From positions 62,001-126,000 of the forward strand of contig NZ_JAGZMO010000004.1 of NCBI RefSeq assembly GCF_018364065.1: 64,000 nucleotides of DNA, read 5' to 3'. Both the position numbers and the translations under genes were made by a program. The notes beneath the pieces were generated by a model, which was given only the letters and a program-made list of their open reading frames with translations, did no database searches and was not told where the DNA came from. This document shows positions 24,074-34,100 of the stretch, piece after piece (the first letter of the stretch is position 1; the number at the start of each line of letters is the position of its first letter). Origin of the DNA: Veillonella sp. (GTDB lineage: Bacteria > Bacillota > Negativicutes > Veillonellales > Veillonellaceae).

Positions 24074-26239
24074 ATGAAATTATTTCGTTCATCGCGCCGG
24101 TATAAGAAAAGTGTACTGGCGCTTTTCTTATGCAGCGCAATGATGGCGCTGCCTTATGGCGGCAAGGCAATCGATTTCTTGCCCGTATCTGATGTACACA
24201 CAGGCATGGAAGGCCATGCGGACACTGTTGTGGAAGGAAATGACATCAGCAGTTTTAATGTAAAAGTGTTAGGGGTTATGCGTGACCGCGGTCCATCCGG
24301 CGATTTGATACTGGCCAAATTCTCAGGCCCTGTTATCGATGAGACCGGCGGCATTGTTCACGGCATGAGCGGCAGCCCGGTTTATATTAACAATAAACTG
24401 GTTGGCGCTGTAGCGTACGGCTGGGGCTTTGCGGACGGCACAATCGGTATGATTACACCGATTGAAGACATGGTAAAACTTTGGAACATTCCGTACGAAA
24501 GTTCTGTGAGCAATCCGTGGAAAGACAGCCGTTTGATTCCGTTAGGTACACCTCTTATGGCGTACGGTTTTGACGGCAGCGCCCTTTCCTATATGAAAGA
24601 CAAGTTACCGGAATATCAGTACAGCACCTATGCGACGGCGGCAGCTGACGGCGATGATACACCGCGTCCATTACAAGCGGGCGGCTCGGTAGCCGCACTT
24701 CTCGTTGACGGCGATTTAAAATTGGGCGCTATCGGTACGGTTACTTACGTGGATCAGGACCATGTGGTGGCATTCGGTCATCCGTTCCTGAAACGCGGAT
24801 CCGTAGGCTACTTCATGCATAATGCGTCTATCTTTACGGTAGTGCGCAGTGTGGATTCCGGCTTTAAACTGGGCTCCATGGGCGCTGAAGTGGGCGCCGT
24901 AACAGAAGACCGCGGTGCCGGTATTGCCGGTAAATCCGGTCAGATTATGAGCGGCATTCCTATGGGCATTACGATTCGCGACTTGGATATGAATAAATCC
25001 AAAGTGGCATCTGTTAAAATTGTAGATGCTAACGAATTGAGTCCAACCTTGGCGGCTACATCTGTGTACAGCTTCCTCAACAAAACATTGGATCGCAGCG
25101 GTGAAGGTACCTCGACGGTGGCAATTAAGATTCAGCCTCGTGACGGTTCCATTCCACCATTAGAACGAACTAATATGTTCTATTCCTCCGAGTCCATCGG
25201 TGTGAAGAGTGTGGACGAATTCTACAATATTGTTGACGCCCTTATGAACAACCGCTTTATCAATTATGAAATTGCGGGCATTCAGGTAGAAACAGATGTA
25301 ACGAAGACGCCTAAGACGGCACTGATTAAAGATGCAACGTTGACACCGGGCATTGCGTCACCGGGCGATACGATTGTTATCGAAGTGCGTTTGCAGCCGT
25401 TCAGAGGCGAAGAAGTGACAAAAGAAATTTTCTATACTATTCTGAAAGACCAACCGCTCGGCAAGGCAACCCTTGAAGTGCGCGGCGGCGGAGTAGTGCC
25501 ACTTCCTTACTTGTTGGAAAAACAGAAATACAACTTAACCGATGAAATTATTCGTCGATTAAAAACATATAAGAGCTTCGACGAATTCTACAAAGAATTG
25601 CGCAAAGCTGACACGAACAATCAGATTGTTGTAGAAATTCTGGAAGACGGCATCAGCATGGTTGATTCCGGTGACGGCGATACAACGAAGAAGGCTAAGA
25701 TTGAAAACGTGGAAGAAAATCCAATTCCGGGTACAGTATCCAAGCCTAAATCGAAGGGCAGCTTGCCGGGCGTAGATCCTGAAGATGACGAAAAAGAACA
25801 TTACACGGCCAAGATTGATACGGAATATGTAATCCGCGGCGACGGCCAGTTCATTTTAGACATTAAATCACCGGCTGAACGAGACAAGGCGAAAGCTAAG
25901 TTGGCAAAGGCACAGGCGAAAGCACAGAAAGAAAAAGCTAAAGAAGCTGATGACACCAAGAAAACTGATGAGGCGGCAAAGACTGACGAAGCAAATAAGT
26001 CCGGCGACGCCAATAAAACAGACGACGTGAATAAAGCCGATGATGCGAATAAAACGAATGATGCAAACAAAGCGGACGATGCCAATAAGTCTAACGATGC
26101 CAACAAATCTAATGACGTGAACAAAACAGATGATGCCAATAAGGCTAATGATGCGAATCAGTCAAAAGATGCTAACAACAACACTCAGGATGCTAATGGC
26201 AACAACACCAATAATTCCGACTCTGCAGCTAACGAGTAA
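24074..26239 (+). CDS. S55 (SpoIVB-type) peptidase-domain protein with hexapeptide-repeat tail
   Basis: 721 residues: a signal peptide (to about 31), a region resembling the SpoIVB peptidase S55 domain (about 35-290), a beta-rich middle (about 300-480) and a charged C-terminal tail. The presumed nucleophile is Ser99 in HGMSGSPVY, and a His lies in AFGHPF (about 236). In B. subtilis SpoIVB, as I recall, the His precedes the Ser, so the layout here differs. Residues 631-702 form twelve copies of a six-residue unit of the form T-D-D-A-N-K. SpoIVB acts in sporulation signalling; nothing here suggests sporulation, so an envelope role is inferred from the neighbours. It ends the first envelope sub-cluster. 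Confidence 0.75.
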   Translation: MKLFRSSRRYKKSVLALFLCSAMMALPYGGKAIDFLPVSDVHTGMEGHADTVVEGNDISSFNVKVLGVMRDRGPSGDLILAKFSGPVIDETGGIVHGMSGSPVYINNKLVGAVAYGWGFADGTIGMITPIEDMVKLWNIPYESSVSNPWKDSRLIPLGTPLMAYGFDGSALSYMKDKLPEYQYSTYATAAADGDDTPRPLQAGGSVAALLVDGDLKLGAIGTVTYVDQDHVVAFGHPFLKRGSVGYFMHNASIFTVVRSVDSGFKLGSMGAEVGAVTEDRGAGIAGKSGQIMSGIPMGITIRDLDMNKSKVASVKIVDANELSPTLAATSVYSFLNKTLDRSGEGTSTVAIKIQPRDGSIPPLERTNMFYSSESIGVKSVDEFYNIVDALMNNRFINYEIAGIQVETDVTKTPKTALIKDATLTPGIASPGDTIVIEVRLQPFRGEEVTKEIFYTILKDQPLGKATLEVRGGGVVPLPYLLEKQKYNLTDEIIRRLKTYKSFDEFYKELRKADTNNQIVVEILEDGISMVDSGDGDTTKKAKIENVEENPIPGTVSKPKSKGSLPGVDPEDDEKEHYTAKIDTEYVIRGDGQFILDIKSPAERDKAKAKLAKAQAKAQKEKAKEADDTKKTDEAAKTDEANKSGDANKTDDVNKADDANKTNDANKADDANKSNDANKSNDVNKTDDANKANDANQSKDANNNTQDANGNNTNNSDSAANE
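25964..26179 (+). repeat. 18-bp coding repeat (about 12 units) in the S55 protein tail
   Basis: Each unit encodes X-D/N-D-A/V-N-K. The DNA is diversified at third codon positions, so selection appears to act on the peptide, or the array is old. The low-complexity hydrophilic tail is probably disordered and may span the periplasm or contact the wall. Confidence 0.85.
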
Positions 26240-26353
26240 TTCGTAGTTCGCAGATATAGGTGACGAGTTGGTGTAATGATTGAAATCAATTATGACAATA
26301 ATCGACAATTAGACTGTTTTTACACGTATTGATTAAAAAAATTAAACACTCAC

Positions 26354-26393
26354 AAAACCTTACTTTATGTATTTCATGAAGTAAGGTTTTTTT
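26354..26393 (+). terminator. Terminator after the S55 gene
   Basis: AAAACCTTACTT (26354-26365) pairs with AAGTAAGGTTTT (26379-26390), followed by TTT. Confidence 0.9.
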
Positions 26394-26557
26394 CATAAAA
26401 AAAGCTTATAATATAAGGTGGTACTGATGACAACGAATGTGGTTTTATGCTAGAATGAAATGTAGTATTTATGGATAATGGAACTCAATTTAAAAGATAA
26501 CTCAAAGAATCATGCACAGATTGATTTCTAATGAGGGTGAGTGTAAATTTTTTTGAA

Positions 26558-26611
26558 GAAACGTATCTTTATTTTTTAAAGAAGCGTATCTTTACATTGA
26601 CGTTAAGATAC
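26558..26611. promoter_or_regulatory. Candidate operator: 14-bp direct repeats upstream of mlaE
   Basis: GAAACGTATCTTTA (26558-26571) and GAAGCGTATCTTTA (26581-26594) are 23 bases apart, about two helical turns. AAGATAC (26605-26611) repeats the core GTATCTT in inverted orientation. TACAAT at 26609 overlaps this half-site and could be a -10. Confidence 0.45.
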
Positions 26612-26726
26612 AATAGATACACAAACACATTGCACTTTGTAATGGAGAGACGAATAAATAGTAAGAATTTAGCGTTAAAGAAAAAAGTAGACAGTAGAAA
26701 GTAGAAAGTAAGAAGGAGGAACGCCT

Positions 26727-27488
26727 TTGCATTGGTTAGAAGCAATTGGGCGCTTTGTTATACTCAGTTTGGAACGATGTGGCGAAGCGGTAATCCTGAT
26801 ATGGCAGACGATTAAGCAATTAAAAGATGCGAACTGGCGTCATGTCATATATCAGATGGCCCATTTGGGGGTTGATTCATTGCCGATTATCAGTCTGACT
26901 TTGCTCTTTGCCGGAGCGGTTATGACGTTACAGATAACGGATATTTTGATTCGCTACGGTGCGCAGGGTACAGTAGGCGGCATTATGGCCATTGCCATGG
27001 GCCGTGAATTGGGACCTGTTCTCGTAGGCGTTGTGTTGGCGGGGCGCGTAGGCGCCGCTATTACCGCCGAGTTGGGAACCATGAAGGTAACAGAGCAGAT
27101 TGACGCTTTACGTGTTATGGCGGTTAATCCAATCGGTTATCTGGTAGTGCCGCGTGTGTTGGCCTGCATGATTATGGTTCCGATTTTGGCGCTTTATGGT
27201 GTGCTCATCGGCATCGGTGGCGGCTATGTGGTGGCCACAGTTGTAAAGAGTTTGGCAGGATCCACCTATACGGATTCGATTCAGTTATTTGCAGTAACTA
27301 CCGATTTAACATATGGTCTCATTAAGGCCAGTGTGTTCGGCGCAGTTATCGCCTTGGTAGGCTCTTACAAGGGCATGTACACCAAGATGGGCGCCGCAGC
27401 GGTAGGTAATTCTACAACGAGTTCAGTTGTGACGAGTATTATTTTAGTCTTTGTATTAAATTACTTCTTGTCCGTTTTATTATATTAA
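26727..27488 (+). CDS. mlaE: MlaE-type ABC transporter permease
   Basis: Inner-membrane permease of the MCE-type phospholipid transporter. 253 residues with several membrane segments and the family motif EQIDALRVMAVNP. The conserved GRELGPVLVGVVLAGRVGAAITAELGTM region is intact. The TTG start has AGGAGG seven bases upstream. It is the first gene of mlaE-mlaF-mlaD-tolC-tamB. Confidence 0.95.
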   Translation: MHWLEAIGRFVILSLERCGEAVILIWQTIKQLKDANWRHVIYQMAHLGVDSLPIISLTLLFAGAVMTLQITDILIRYGAQGTVGGIMAIAMGRELGPVLVGVVLAGRVGAAITAELGTMKVTEQIDALRVMAVNPIGYLVVPRVLACMIMVPILALYGVLIGIGGGYVVATVVKSLAGSTYTDSIQLFAVTTDLTYGLIKASVFGAVIALVGSYKGMYTKMGAAAVGNSTTSSVVTSIILVFVLNYFLSVLLY

Positions 27489-27504
27489 GTTTGAGGAAGA
27501 ATGG

Positions 27505-28263
27505 ATGATAGAATTAAAAGATGTGGTAGTTGCATACGATGACCGCGTCATTCTGGACCATGTAGACTTGACGATTGAAGATGGTGAAACCTTAGTTGTC
27601 CTCGGGGGCAGCGGGGCCGGGAAAAGTACGATTTTACGACTTATCATCGGCCTGCAGGAACCGAACAGCGGGCAGATCCTTGTAGACGGCGTCGATGTAG
27701 TCGGTATGGGGGAAAATGAGTTTAATAAAGTGCGTGAAAAAATGGGCATGGTGTTCCAGTATTCCGCCTTGTTTGACTCCATGACAGTCGGTGAAAACGT
27801 AGCTTTCGGGTTGCGGCAACATACAAATCTCAGATCCGGAGAAATCCGGGATGTAGTAGCTGAAAAGTTACAGCTTGTAGGCCTTCCGGGCATTGAACAC
27901 TACATGCCGAACGAGTTATCCGGCGGTATGAAGAAACGTATCAGCCTGGCGAGAGCCATTGCGTTAAATCCGTGCATCGTTCTCTATGACGAACCGACAT
28001 CGGGGCTTGATCCCATTACATCGGGCACCATCAGTCGTTTAATCCGGGACATGCAACGTCACTTAAAATGCACATCAATAGTAGTAACCCATGATATGCA
28101 GTCCGCCTTTTATGTGGCAGACCGCATCGCATTATTAGATAAAGGAAAATTTGTAGAGATTTCTTCTGCGGAAGAATTTAGAAAGTCCAAGAATCCCCTG
28201 GTCCAACAATTTATTCATGGCGGGGCGGACATGGATGAATCGAATAGGGGGTCGGTAGGATGA
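27505..28263 (+). CDS. mlaF: MlaF-type ABC transporter ATPase
   Basis: Drives the MlaE permease. 252 residues with Walker A GGSGAGKST (about 36-44), the Q-loop FQYSALFDSMTV, signature LSGGMKKR (typical of the Mla/Ttg2A ATPases), Walker B CIVLYDEPTSGLDP and the H-loop VVTHDM. It lies 16 bases after mlaE and overlaps mlaD by four bases, so the three are translationally linked. Confidence 0.96.
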   Translation: MIELKDVVVAYDDRVILDHVDLTIEDGETLVVLGGSGAGKSTILRLIIGLQEPNSGQILVDGVDVVGMGENEFNKVREKMGMVFQYSALFDSMTVGENVAFGLRQHTNLRSGEIRDVVAEKLQLVGLPGIEHYMPNELSGGMKKRISLARAIALNPCIVLYDEPTSGLDPITSGTISRLIRDMQRHLKCTSIVVTHDMQSAFYVADRIALLDKGKFVEISSAEEFRKSKNPLVQQFIHGGADMDESNRGSVG

Positions 28264-29564
28264 AATGGAGTACAGAGGCCAAGGTAGGCTTATTTACCGT
28301 ACTGGGCATACTCCTTTTTACCGCCTGTGTTATGTTCTTGGGGCGCATGGAATTATTTGAGCCCCCGCAAATGAAGATCACGGGCGAATTTCAATCAGTA
28401 ACAGGTTTGAAAACAGGTAATCAGATAAAATATTCCGGCGTGGCCGTAGGTCATGTAACCGGTATGCAGGTTACGTCGAAGGGCGTAACATTGACGATGG
28501 AAATTAATAAGGCAACAGAAATTCCAGATGATTCGGAATTCGCCTTGGCCAACGACGGTATTCTGGGTGATAAGTTCATTCAGGTTACACCGGGGAAATC
28601 TAAAAAGTTCCTCAAGGATGGCGACCGCGTTTACGGCGATGGACAGAGTGAAATCGACAAGACTATGAAGCAGGCGACAGAGCTTATGGCGGAAGCAAAT
28701 AAAACATTGGAGTCCATCAACGGTATTATCGGCGATCAGCAGACGCAGAATTCATTGAAGAATGCGCTCCGCACTACGGAAGTAATCGCTAACAATACAG
28801 CGGCACTGACTGCTAATATGAATGATTTATTGGCATCCAATCAGGATAATCTTCACACCATCACAAACAACATGGTGGATATTACAAACAATATGAACGG
28901 TATTACGGCGCAACTTGATTCTTCGCTGGCACAGTTTAACAGCGACGGACAGGCGGGCAATGATATGCGTGCTATTGTAGATAATTTGAAAACAACAACA
29001 GAAAGCATTAATCGAATGGCTACCTCTATGGAAGGTGTAGTAACTGATCCGCAGAGCAGTCAGGACTTGAAACAAACACTGCACAATACGGCGCAGCTTA
29101 CTACGAAGTTAAATCGTCTGACCGGAGGAGACGTGGAAGGCGGTGAATCCGGAAAAAAGCTCCCTTTTAAGGTAGACTCAGGCTTTGAGCTGCTTTATAA
29201 TACAACTAACAAGGATATTGCCGTGAACGGTGATGTGCGCTTTCGGGCGGGGCGTCATGCCCTTAACATAGGCGCCACACAACTCGGTGATGGCAGTCAT
29301 TTAGAACTGACTTACGGACAGGAAGTGGCCAATCGCTTCTTGTTGCGTGGCGGTCTTTTTGACGGTGATATAGGCCTGGGGGTTGATTACGGACTGGGTG
29401 GTCCATTCTCCTTATCGGCAGCTATTATGGACGTTAACGATTATCGCTATCGTATCCGCAGCGAACTGCGCTTGACGGATGATACATATGTAATTGCACA
29501 ATTTATAAGACCTATGGATGCGGAGCATGGTGGTAATTACTTCGGCATCAGACAGGCATTTTAA
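28260..29564 (+). CDS. mlaD: MlaD MCE protein with fused C-terminal outer-membrane barrel
   Basis: 434 residues, about twice the length of E. coli MlaD. An N-terminal membrane helix (about 9-27) is followed by one MCE domain (about 36-115), a long Asn/Thr/Gln-rich helical region (about 130-290), and a C-terminal beta-rich part (about 302-434) with alternating amphipathic strands ending in a terminal Phe, as in OM barrels. Such an MlaD, predicted to bridge both membranes without MlaA, MlaB or MlaC, has been described in Veillonella parvula; the sequence here fits it. tolC follows after 15 bases. Confidence 0.93.
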   Translation: MKWSTEAKVGLFTVLGILLFTACVMFLGRMELFEPPQMKITGEFQSVTGLKTGNQIKYSGVAVGHVTGMQVTSKGVTLTMEINKATEIPDDSEFALANDGILGDKFIQVTPGKSKKFLKDGDRVYGDGQSEIDKTMKQATELMAEANKTLESINGIIGDQQTQNSLKNALRTTEVIANNTAALTANMNDLLASNQDNLHTITNNMVDITNNMNGITAQLDSSLAQFNSDGQAGNDMRAIVDNLKTTTESINRMATSMEGVVTDPQSSQDLKQTLHNTAQLTTKLNRLTGGDVEGGESGKKLPFKVDSGFELLYNTTNKDIAVNGDVRFRAGRHALNIGATQLGDGSHLELTYGQEVANRFLLRGGLFDGDIGLGVDYGLGGPFSLSAAIMDVNDYRYRIRSELRLTDDTYVIAQFIRPMDAEHGGNYFGIRQAF

Positions 29565-29579
29565 TCTGGAGGTATAGTC

Positions 29580-31058
29580 ATGGTAAATAAAAAAGCACTT
29601 TCTTTGGCAGTAGTATTGGCCTTAACCACAACCGGTGTATGGGCGGCAAATGCCAATGACGACGCAAAACTTACAAAATTTCAACAGGCCGCATTGGTAA
29701 CAACTCAGCAGACAGTGGCTAATAAAATCGCCAACGATCAGGAAGTAGGTACCCGCGTATCCTTGAACTTGCCTCGTACAATTGAACTGGCATTGATGAA
29801 TAACCGTACTGTAAAACAGTCTGAATGGCAATATGAAGCGGCCCGAGCACAGGTAAGTGTAGCAGCGGCGGCTAAGAATCCGACCATAAGCTATGCATAT
29901 TCCGGTGGCCGTGGCAGTGCTACAACTCAAACAGGCGGTACTAATATCAGCGACTCTGCCAGCAATACGTTCAGCCTTTCTGTGCCTATTTATACAGGTG
30001 GCAAAGCGGAAGCGGCTATTGAATCGGCTCGTTACTCCCGTGAAGGCTACAATGCAGCTTTAGAAGAAGCGCGTCAGACAGCGAAGCTTGAATCGGCTGA
30101 ATATTACTATAAATTAATTATGGCTCGTAATAAGGTGGATATTGCGGAACAGTCCGTACGTGATTATGACGGTCATTTAACAAATGTTAACCAACAGTTC
30201 AATGTAGGTATCGTGGCGAAGTCCGACGTATTGGCTTCTGAAACATCCTTAGCCAATGCTCGTACCTCCTTGGTGGAAGCACAAAATGCTGCTGATTTGG
30301 CAGAAGCTACATTGAACAACTATATCGGCTTACCTGTAACAACACAGGTGGCGACTGCCGACTCTTCTTTGGGGTATACGCCATACAATGTAACTCTTCA
30401 GGAAGCACAGGCATACGCTTTATTACATCGTGCTGAAATTGTTCAGAGCACTATGAATGTAAAGGCTGCGGAAGAAGCTATAAAATCTGCTAAATCCGGT
30501 TACATGCCTACATTAAGTGCCAGTGCTACGCAGGCTTGGTCCGGCAGTGACTGGGGCGGTACATCCGATGATAACTGGAGAATTGGTGCAGCCGTATCCT
30601 GGAGCTTGTGGGATGGCGGTGCTACACGTGAAAATATTAAAGTAGCAGAAGCTAACTTGGAACGATATAAAGAAGCCAACTATCAGGTGATTGAATCTGT
30701 AAACTTGGCAGTTCGTCAGGCGTACTTGAACATGAAGTCTGCTGAACAGACAATCGACAGCACACGTACAGCTGTGGCTTCCGGTCAGGAAAGCTTCCGT
30801 ATTGCCACTCTTCGTTATCGTGCAGGTGTGGGTACTAACCTTGATGTACTTGATGCGGAAACAAGCCTTGAAACAGCACGTAACAACTATGTAGATGCAT
30901 TGTTCAACTACAACATTGCCGTGGCTACATTGGAAAACGCTATGGGCGTTCCATTGGAAACTCCAATCGGCGGTGCAGCCGCATTAGTTAACGAAGCACA
31001 GTCCGGTGCACAGTTGGCTAACTTGGTGCAGGCAGAAGCAAATACTTCCAATAAATAA
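29580..31058 (+). CDS. tolC: TolC-family outer membrane efflux protein
   Basis: 492 residues with a signal peptide (about 1-22, ending VWA-A) and the two-fold repeated outer membrane efflux protein architecture. The halves are about 65-260 and 270-460, each with long helices and short strand segments such as NPTISYAYSGG and MPTLSASATQAW. It forms a trimeric OM channel. It sits between mlaD and tamB, suggesting co-expression with lipid transport, but which pump it serves is not shown. RBS GGAGGT. Confidence 0.93.
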   Translation: MVNKKALSLAVVLALTTTGVWAANANDDAKLTKFQQAALVTTQQTVANKIANDQEVGTRVSLNLPRTIELALMNNRTVKQSEWQYEAARAQVSVAAAAKNPTISYAYSGGRGSATTQTGGTNISDSASNTFSLSVPIYTGGKAEAAIESARYSREGYNAALEEARQTAKLESAEYYYKLIMARNKVDIAEQSVRDYDGHLTNVNQQFNVGIVAKSDVLASETSLANARTSLVEAQNAADLAEATLNNYIGLPVTTQVATADSSLGYTPYNVTLQEAQAYALLHRAEIVQSTMNVKAAEEAIKSAKSGYMPTLSASATQAWSGSDWGGTSDDNWRIGAAVSWSLWDGGATRENIKVAEANLERYKEANYQVIESVNLAVRQAYLNMKSAEQTIDSTRTAVASGQESFRIATLRYRAGVGTNLDVLDAETSLETARNNYVDALFNYNIAVATLENAMGVPLETPIGGAAALVNEAQSGAQLANLVQAEANTSNK

Positions 31059-31183
31059 TATATATACTAATAAATATAAATACATTGATGTTGTGTAGAC
31101 CGAAGTTATGATCTATAAACGTATGAAACTATTTTGTGTGTATACATTGAGGGCGTATATCAGGGGAGGAGTTGACGTGGCAC

Positions 31184-34100
31184 ATGAAAAAAGGGCAGCG
31201 TAGAGGCTTAGTCGCAATTGCAGTAGCAGCGACCCTTTTTGGCGGCGCGCAGTTGCTGCGTCCTGTAGGCGAAGCATATGTGGGACCTATGGTGCAGGAG
31301 CAATTGAATACGGCAATTAACGGCTCTGCCACGTATAACAACTTCCAAATCGACTGGGACGGTACAGTGCGAATTAAAGATTTATCCATCAAAGATAAAT
31401 CCGGTTCGACCGTAGCCGATGTACCTGAAACGGAAGTGGCATTGGATATTGTAGAAGCGGTTAAAATGCCATTTACCAATACATCGGCGCTTCGACTCAT
31501 TCGCAGTGTGACGTTGAAAAACCCTACGATTAATGCTGTAGAAAACGAAAATAAAAACTGGAATATTACCTCGCTTATAAAAGAAAAAGAATCAGACAGT
31601 GAGATGGATTTCCGTGGTTATGTAACTGTGGAAAATGGTACGGCTCATTTAGCTTGGCTCAATGGGCGTAAAACCGAAATCAGTGCAATCGACGGTACTG
31701 TGAAATTAAGTGATTACCCTACACTGGACGGTGCTGTTACGGCTAACTTAGACGGACAGGCCGTCACTTTGAGGGGTTCCTATACCAATGACAGTACGGC
31801 GGACTTCAACCTCTATGTGGGTGCTGACAAGTTGTCGCTCTTATATGGCAATGATTTAATACCTGCCGATGTACATGCGAAGATTGAACAGGGCTATGTG
31901 AAAAATGTAGGCCTTACTATCAAGCGTACGGGCGGACAATACTCCTTTGAAGGGGGCTTTGACATTGCTGATTTGGGCGCTACGTATGAAAACAGCTCCA
32001 TCGGAGAATCGCCATATGTAGTCCGCAATGGGGCAGCGCATGTGACCATGGCGGATACGAATATTTCTATTATGGATGGCAAAGTGGCGATTAATGATCA
32101 GCAGTTCTTTGCCTTCGGTTCGGTCAATGTGGCGGATATGAAGAATCCGGATTTGAATTTGACCGTATCCGGTACGCAGCTTGACGTGCAGGCATTGGCT
32201 CCGGTTGATGTGACCGGCGTGGCAGGCGGTACTGTTCATGTGGAAGGTCCTGTAGATAACTTGAGTGCCACCGGTAACTTGGAAGCGCGCAATCTTACAT
32301 ACAATGGTGTTGTAGTGGAAGAGGCAAGCACATCCTTTACCTTTGCGGACAAGAAGTTAAATCTGCCGGACATCAGTGTAGCTCTTAGCGGCGGTTCCGC
32401 CGTAGGGCACGCATTCTATGATATAAATACAAAAGATTATGAAGCGGCCTTCGAAGGCAAAGCAATTCCTCTGGGCCTTATCGGACAGGCTATAGATAAG
32501 CCGTTATATGGTAAAATCGATGGTCAGGCACAGATTCGAGGCAATGCAGATACTAATTCGCCGAGTGTTGTTGCTGTATTTGACGGCACCAATGTGGGCT
32601 ATGACGGTATTGAACTGGATACAGTGAGCGGCCAGATTAACGGCGCCAATGGCGTGTATGCAGTAAACTATCTGAACGGCACCATGGGTGACGGACGGTT
32701 CACTGCAAATGGTGTTGTAACAACTGATGAAGTGGCTCTCAATGTAAGTGGTGAAAATATACCGCTCAGCATGATTGGTTCGTACTTAGGTCAGCCAATG
32801 ACCGGTACAGCTACTGTTACAGGTCAGATTCAAGGCCCAATCAGCAATCCGAACGCCCAATTGGTTGTGGCTTCTGACGGCGGTACAGTGAATAAATTCC
32901 GCTTTGACACGACCTATTTAAACGTAACGCTTGCTAATCAGGTGGCTACAATTAATAGGGGCTTCGTACAGGACGGTCATGGCTATTATGAAGTGGCCGG
33001 TACGGCTCAGTTAGACGGCAATAAAGCGTTAGACATCGGCATTAATATTGAGACGGTGCGCATTGAAAATGTGGCGCAGGCAGTTACAGATACACCGATT
33101 ACAGGCTGGCTCTCCATGCGCGGTCATGTGACCGGCACTATGGATAATCCGGTAGTGCGCGGCTTTGTTCATGCGTGGGACGGTTCTGTAAGCGGCAAAT
33201 TATACAGTGATGTACACTTCGGATTCCGCTATGCGAAAGATTTTATCGGCATACGTGATTTTGTGGCCAAAGCTTATGGCGCCACTTTCTACGGAGACGG
33301 TAAAATGGTAAATAACACCCTCGATTTTAACTTTATGGGGGATACGATTTACCTGGAACCATGGCTTAAAGATTACGCCGATGTGTCCGGCTACATGACT
33401 GTAGAAGGCACATTGAAGGGTACACTGGATAAACCGATTGTAGAAGGCAATATCGGCTCAAATGCAGTGGTTATTAACGGCATGGCCTTTAAAAACGTAC
33501 AGGGCAGCATTTATGCAGACCCTACGGTAATTAATCTTCGCAAAGTAAGCTTTGATGAAGGGGATACCGGTCATTTCATGATCGACGGCGGTATGACGCT
33601 CCACGGGGAACAACGCCTCTTCGGTTATGCTACTATCGAAAATGGAGACATGACCAACTTCCTGAAGTTGGCCAAAGTGCCCGTAGATAATATGACGGGG
33701 GCCATTAACGGCCGACTCGACTTGGGCGGTACGTTGAAGAACCCGGATGTAACATTAAAAGGTACTATCGATAACATTGCCGTAGGCGATACGCCTTGGG
33801 GCACTGCGAAAGTGGATGTAACTTTATCGGATAGAAAATTAACCATCAAGCAGGGTGAATTACCAATCGGAGACGGTATGATTGCCGCCGCCGGTACAGC
33901 TGACCTAGATGGTGATTCAGATATTCAAATTGCAGGCAATAATGTAGCCATTCCGGCACTTATGGCAGTGGCTAACACAGACATGGCCGCCGGCGGTAAT
34001 TTACATTTTATTGCCAACGTAAACGGCAAAACATTGAACCCTCATGTGGAATTATCTGCGGAAGTGGTCAATGCAAGCTTTAACGGTGTAGGCTTGGACC

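Larger units (their letters stand above)
26240..26726. other. 487-base gap before the mla operon
   Basis: It holds a terminator (26354-26393), a pair of 14-bp direct repeats with a nearby inverted half-site (26558-26611), and a short GTAGAAA-type repeat (about 26694-26713) just before the mlaE ribosome site. No protein gene is supported. No promoter with two good boxes was found. Confidence 0.6.

Noticed and set aside
25801..26139. Minus-strand open frame opposite the S55 repeat tail
   Set aside because: Its Ala/Ser/Leu-rich repeats are the complement of the hexapeptide-coding repeats on the + strand; no independent start signal.
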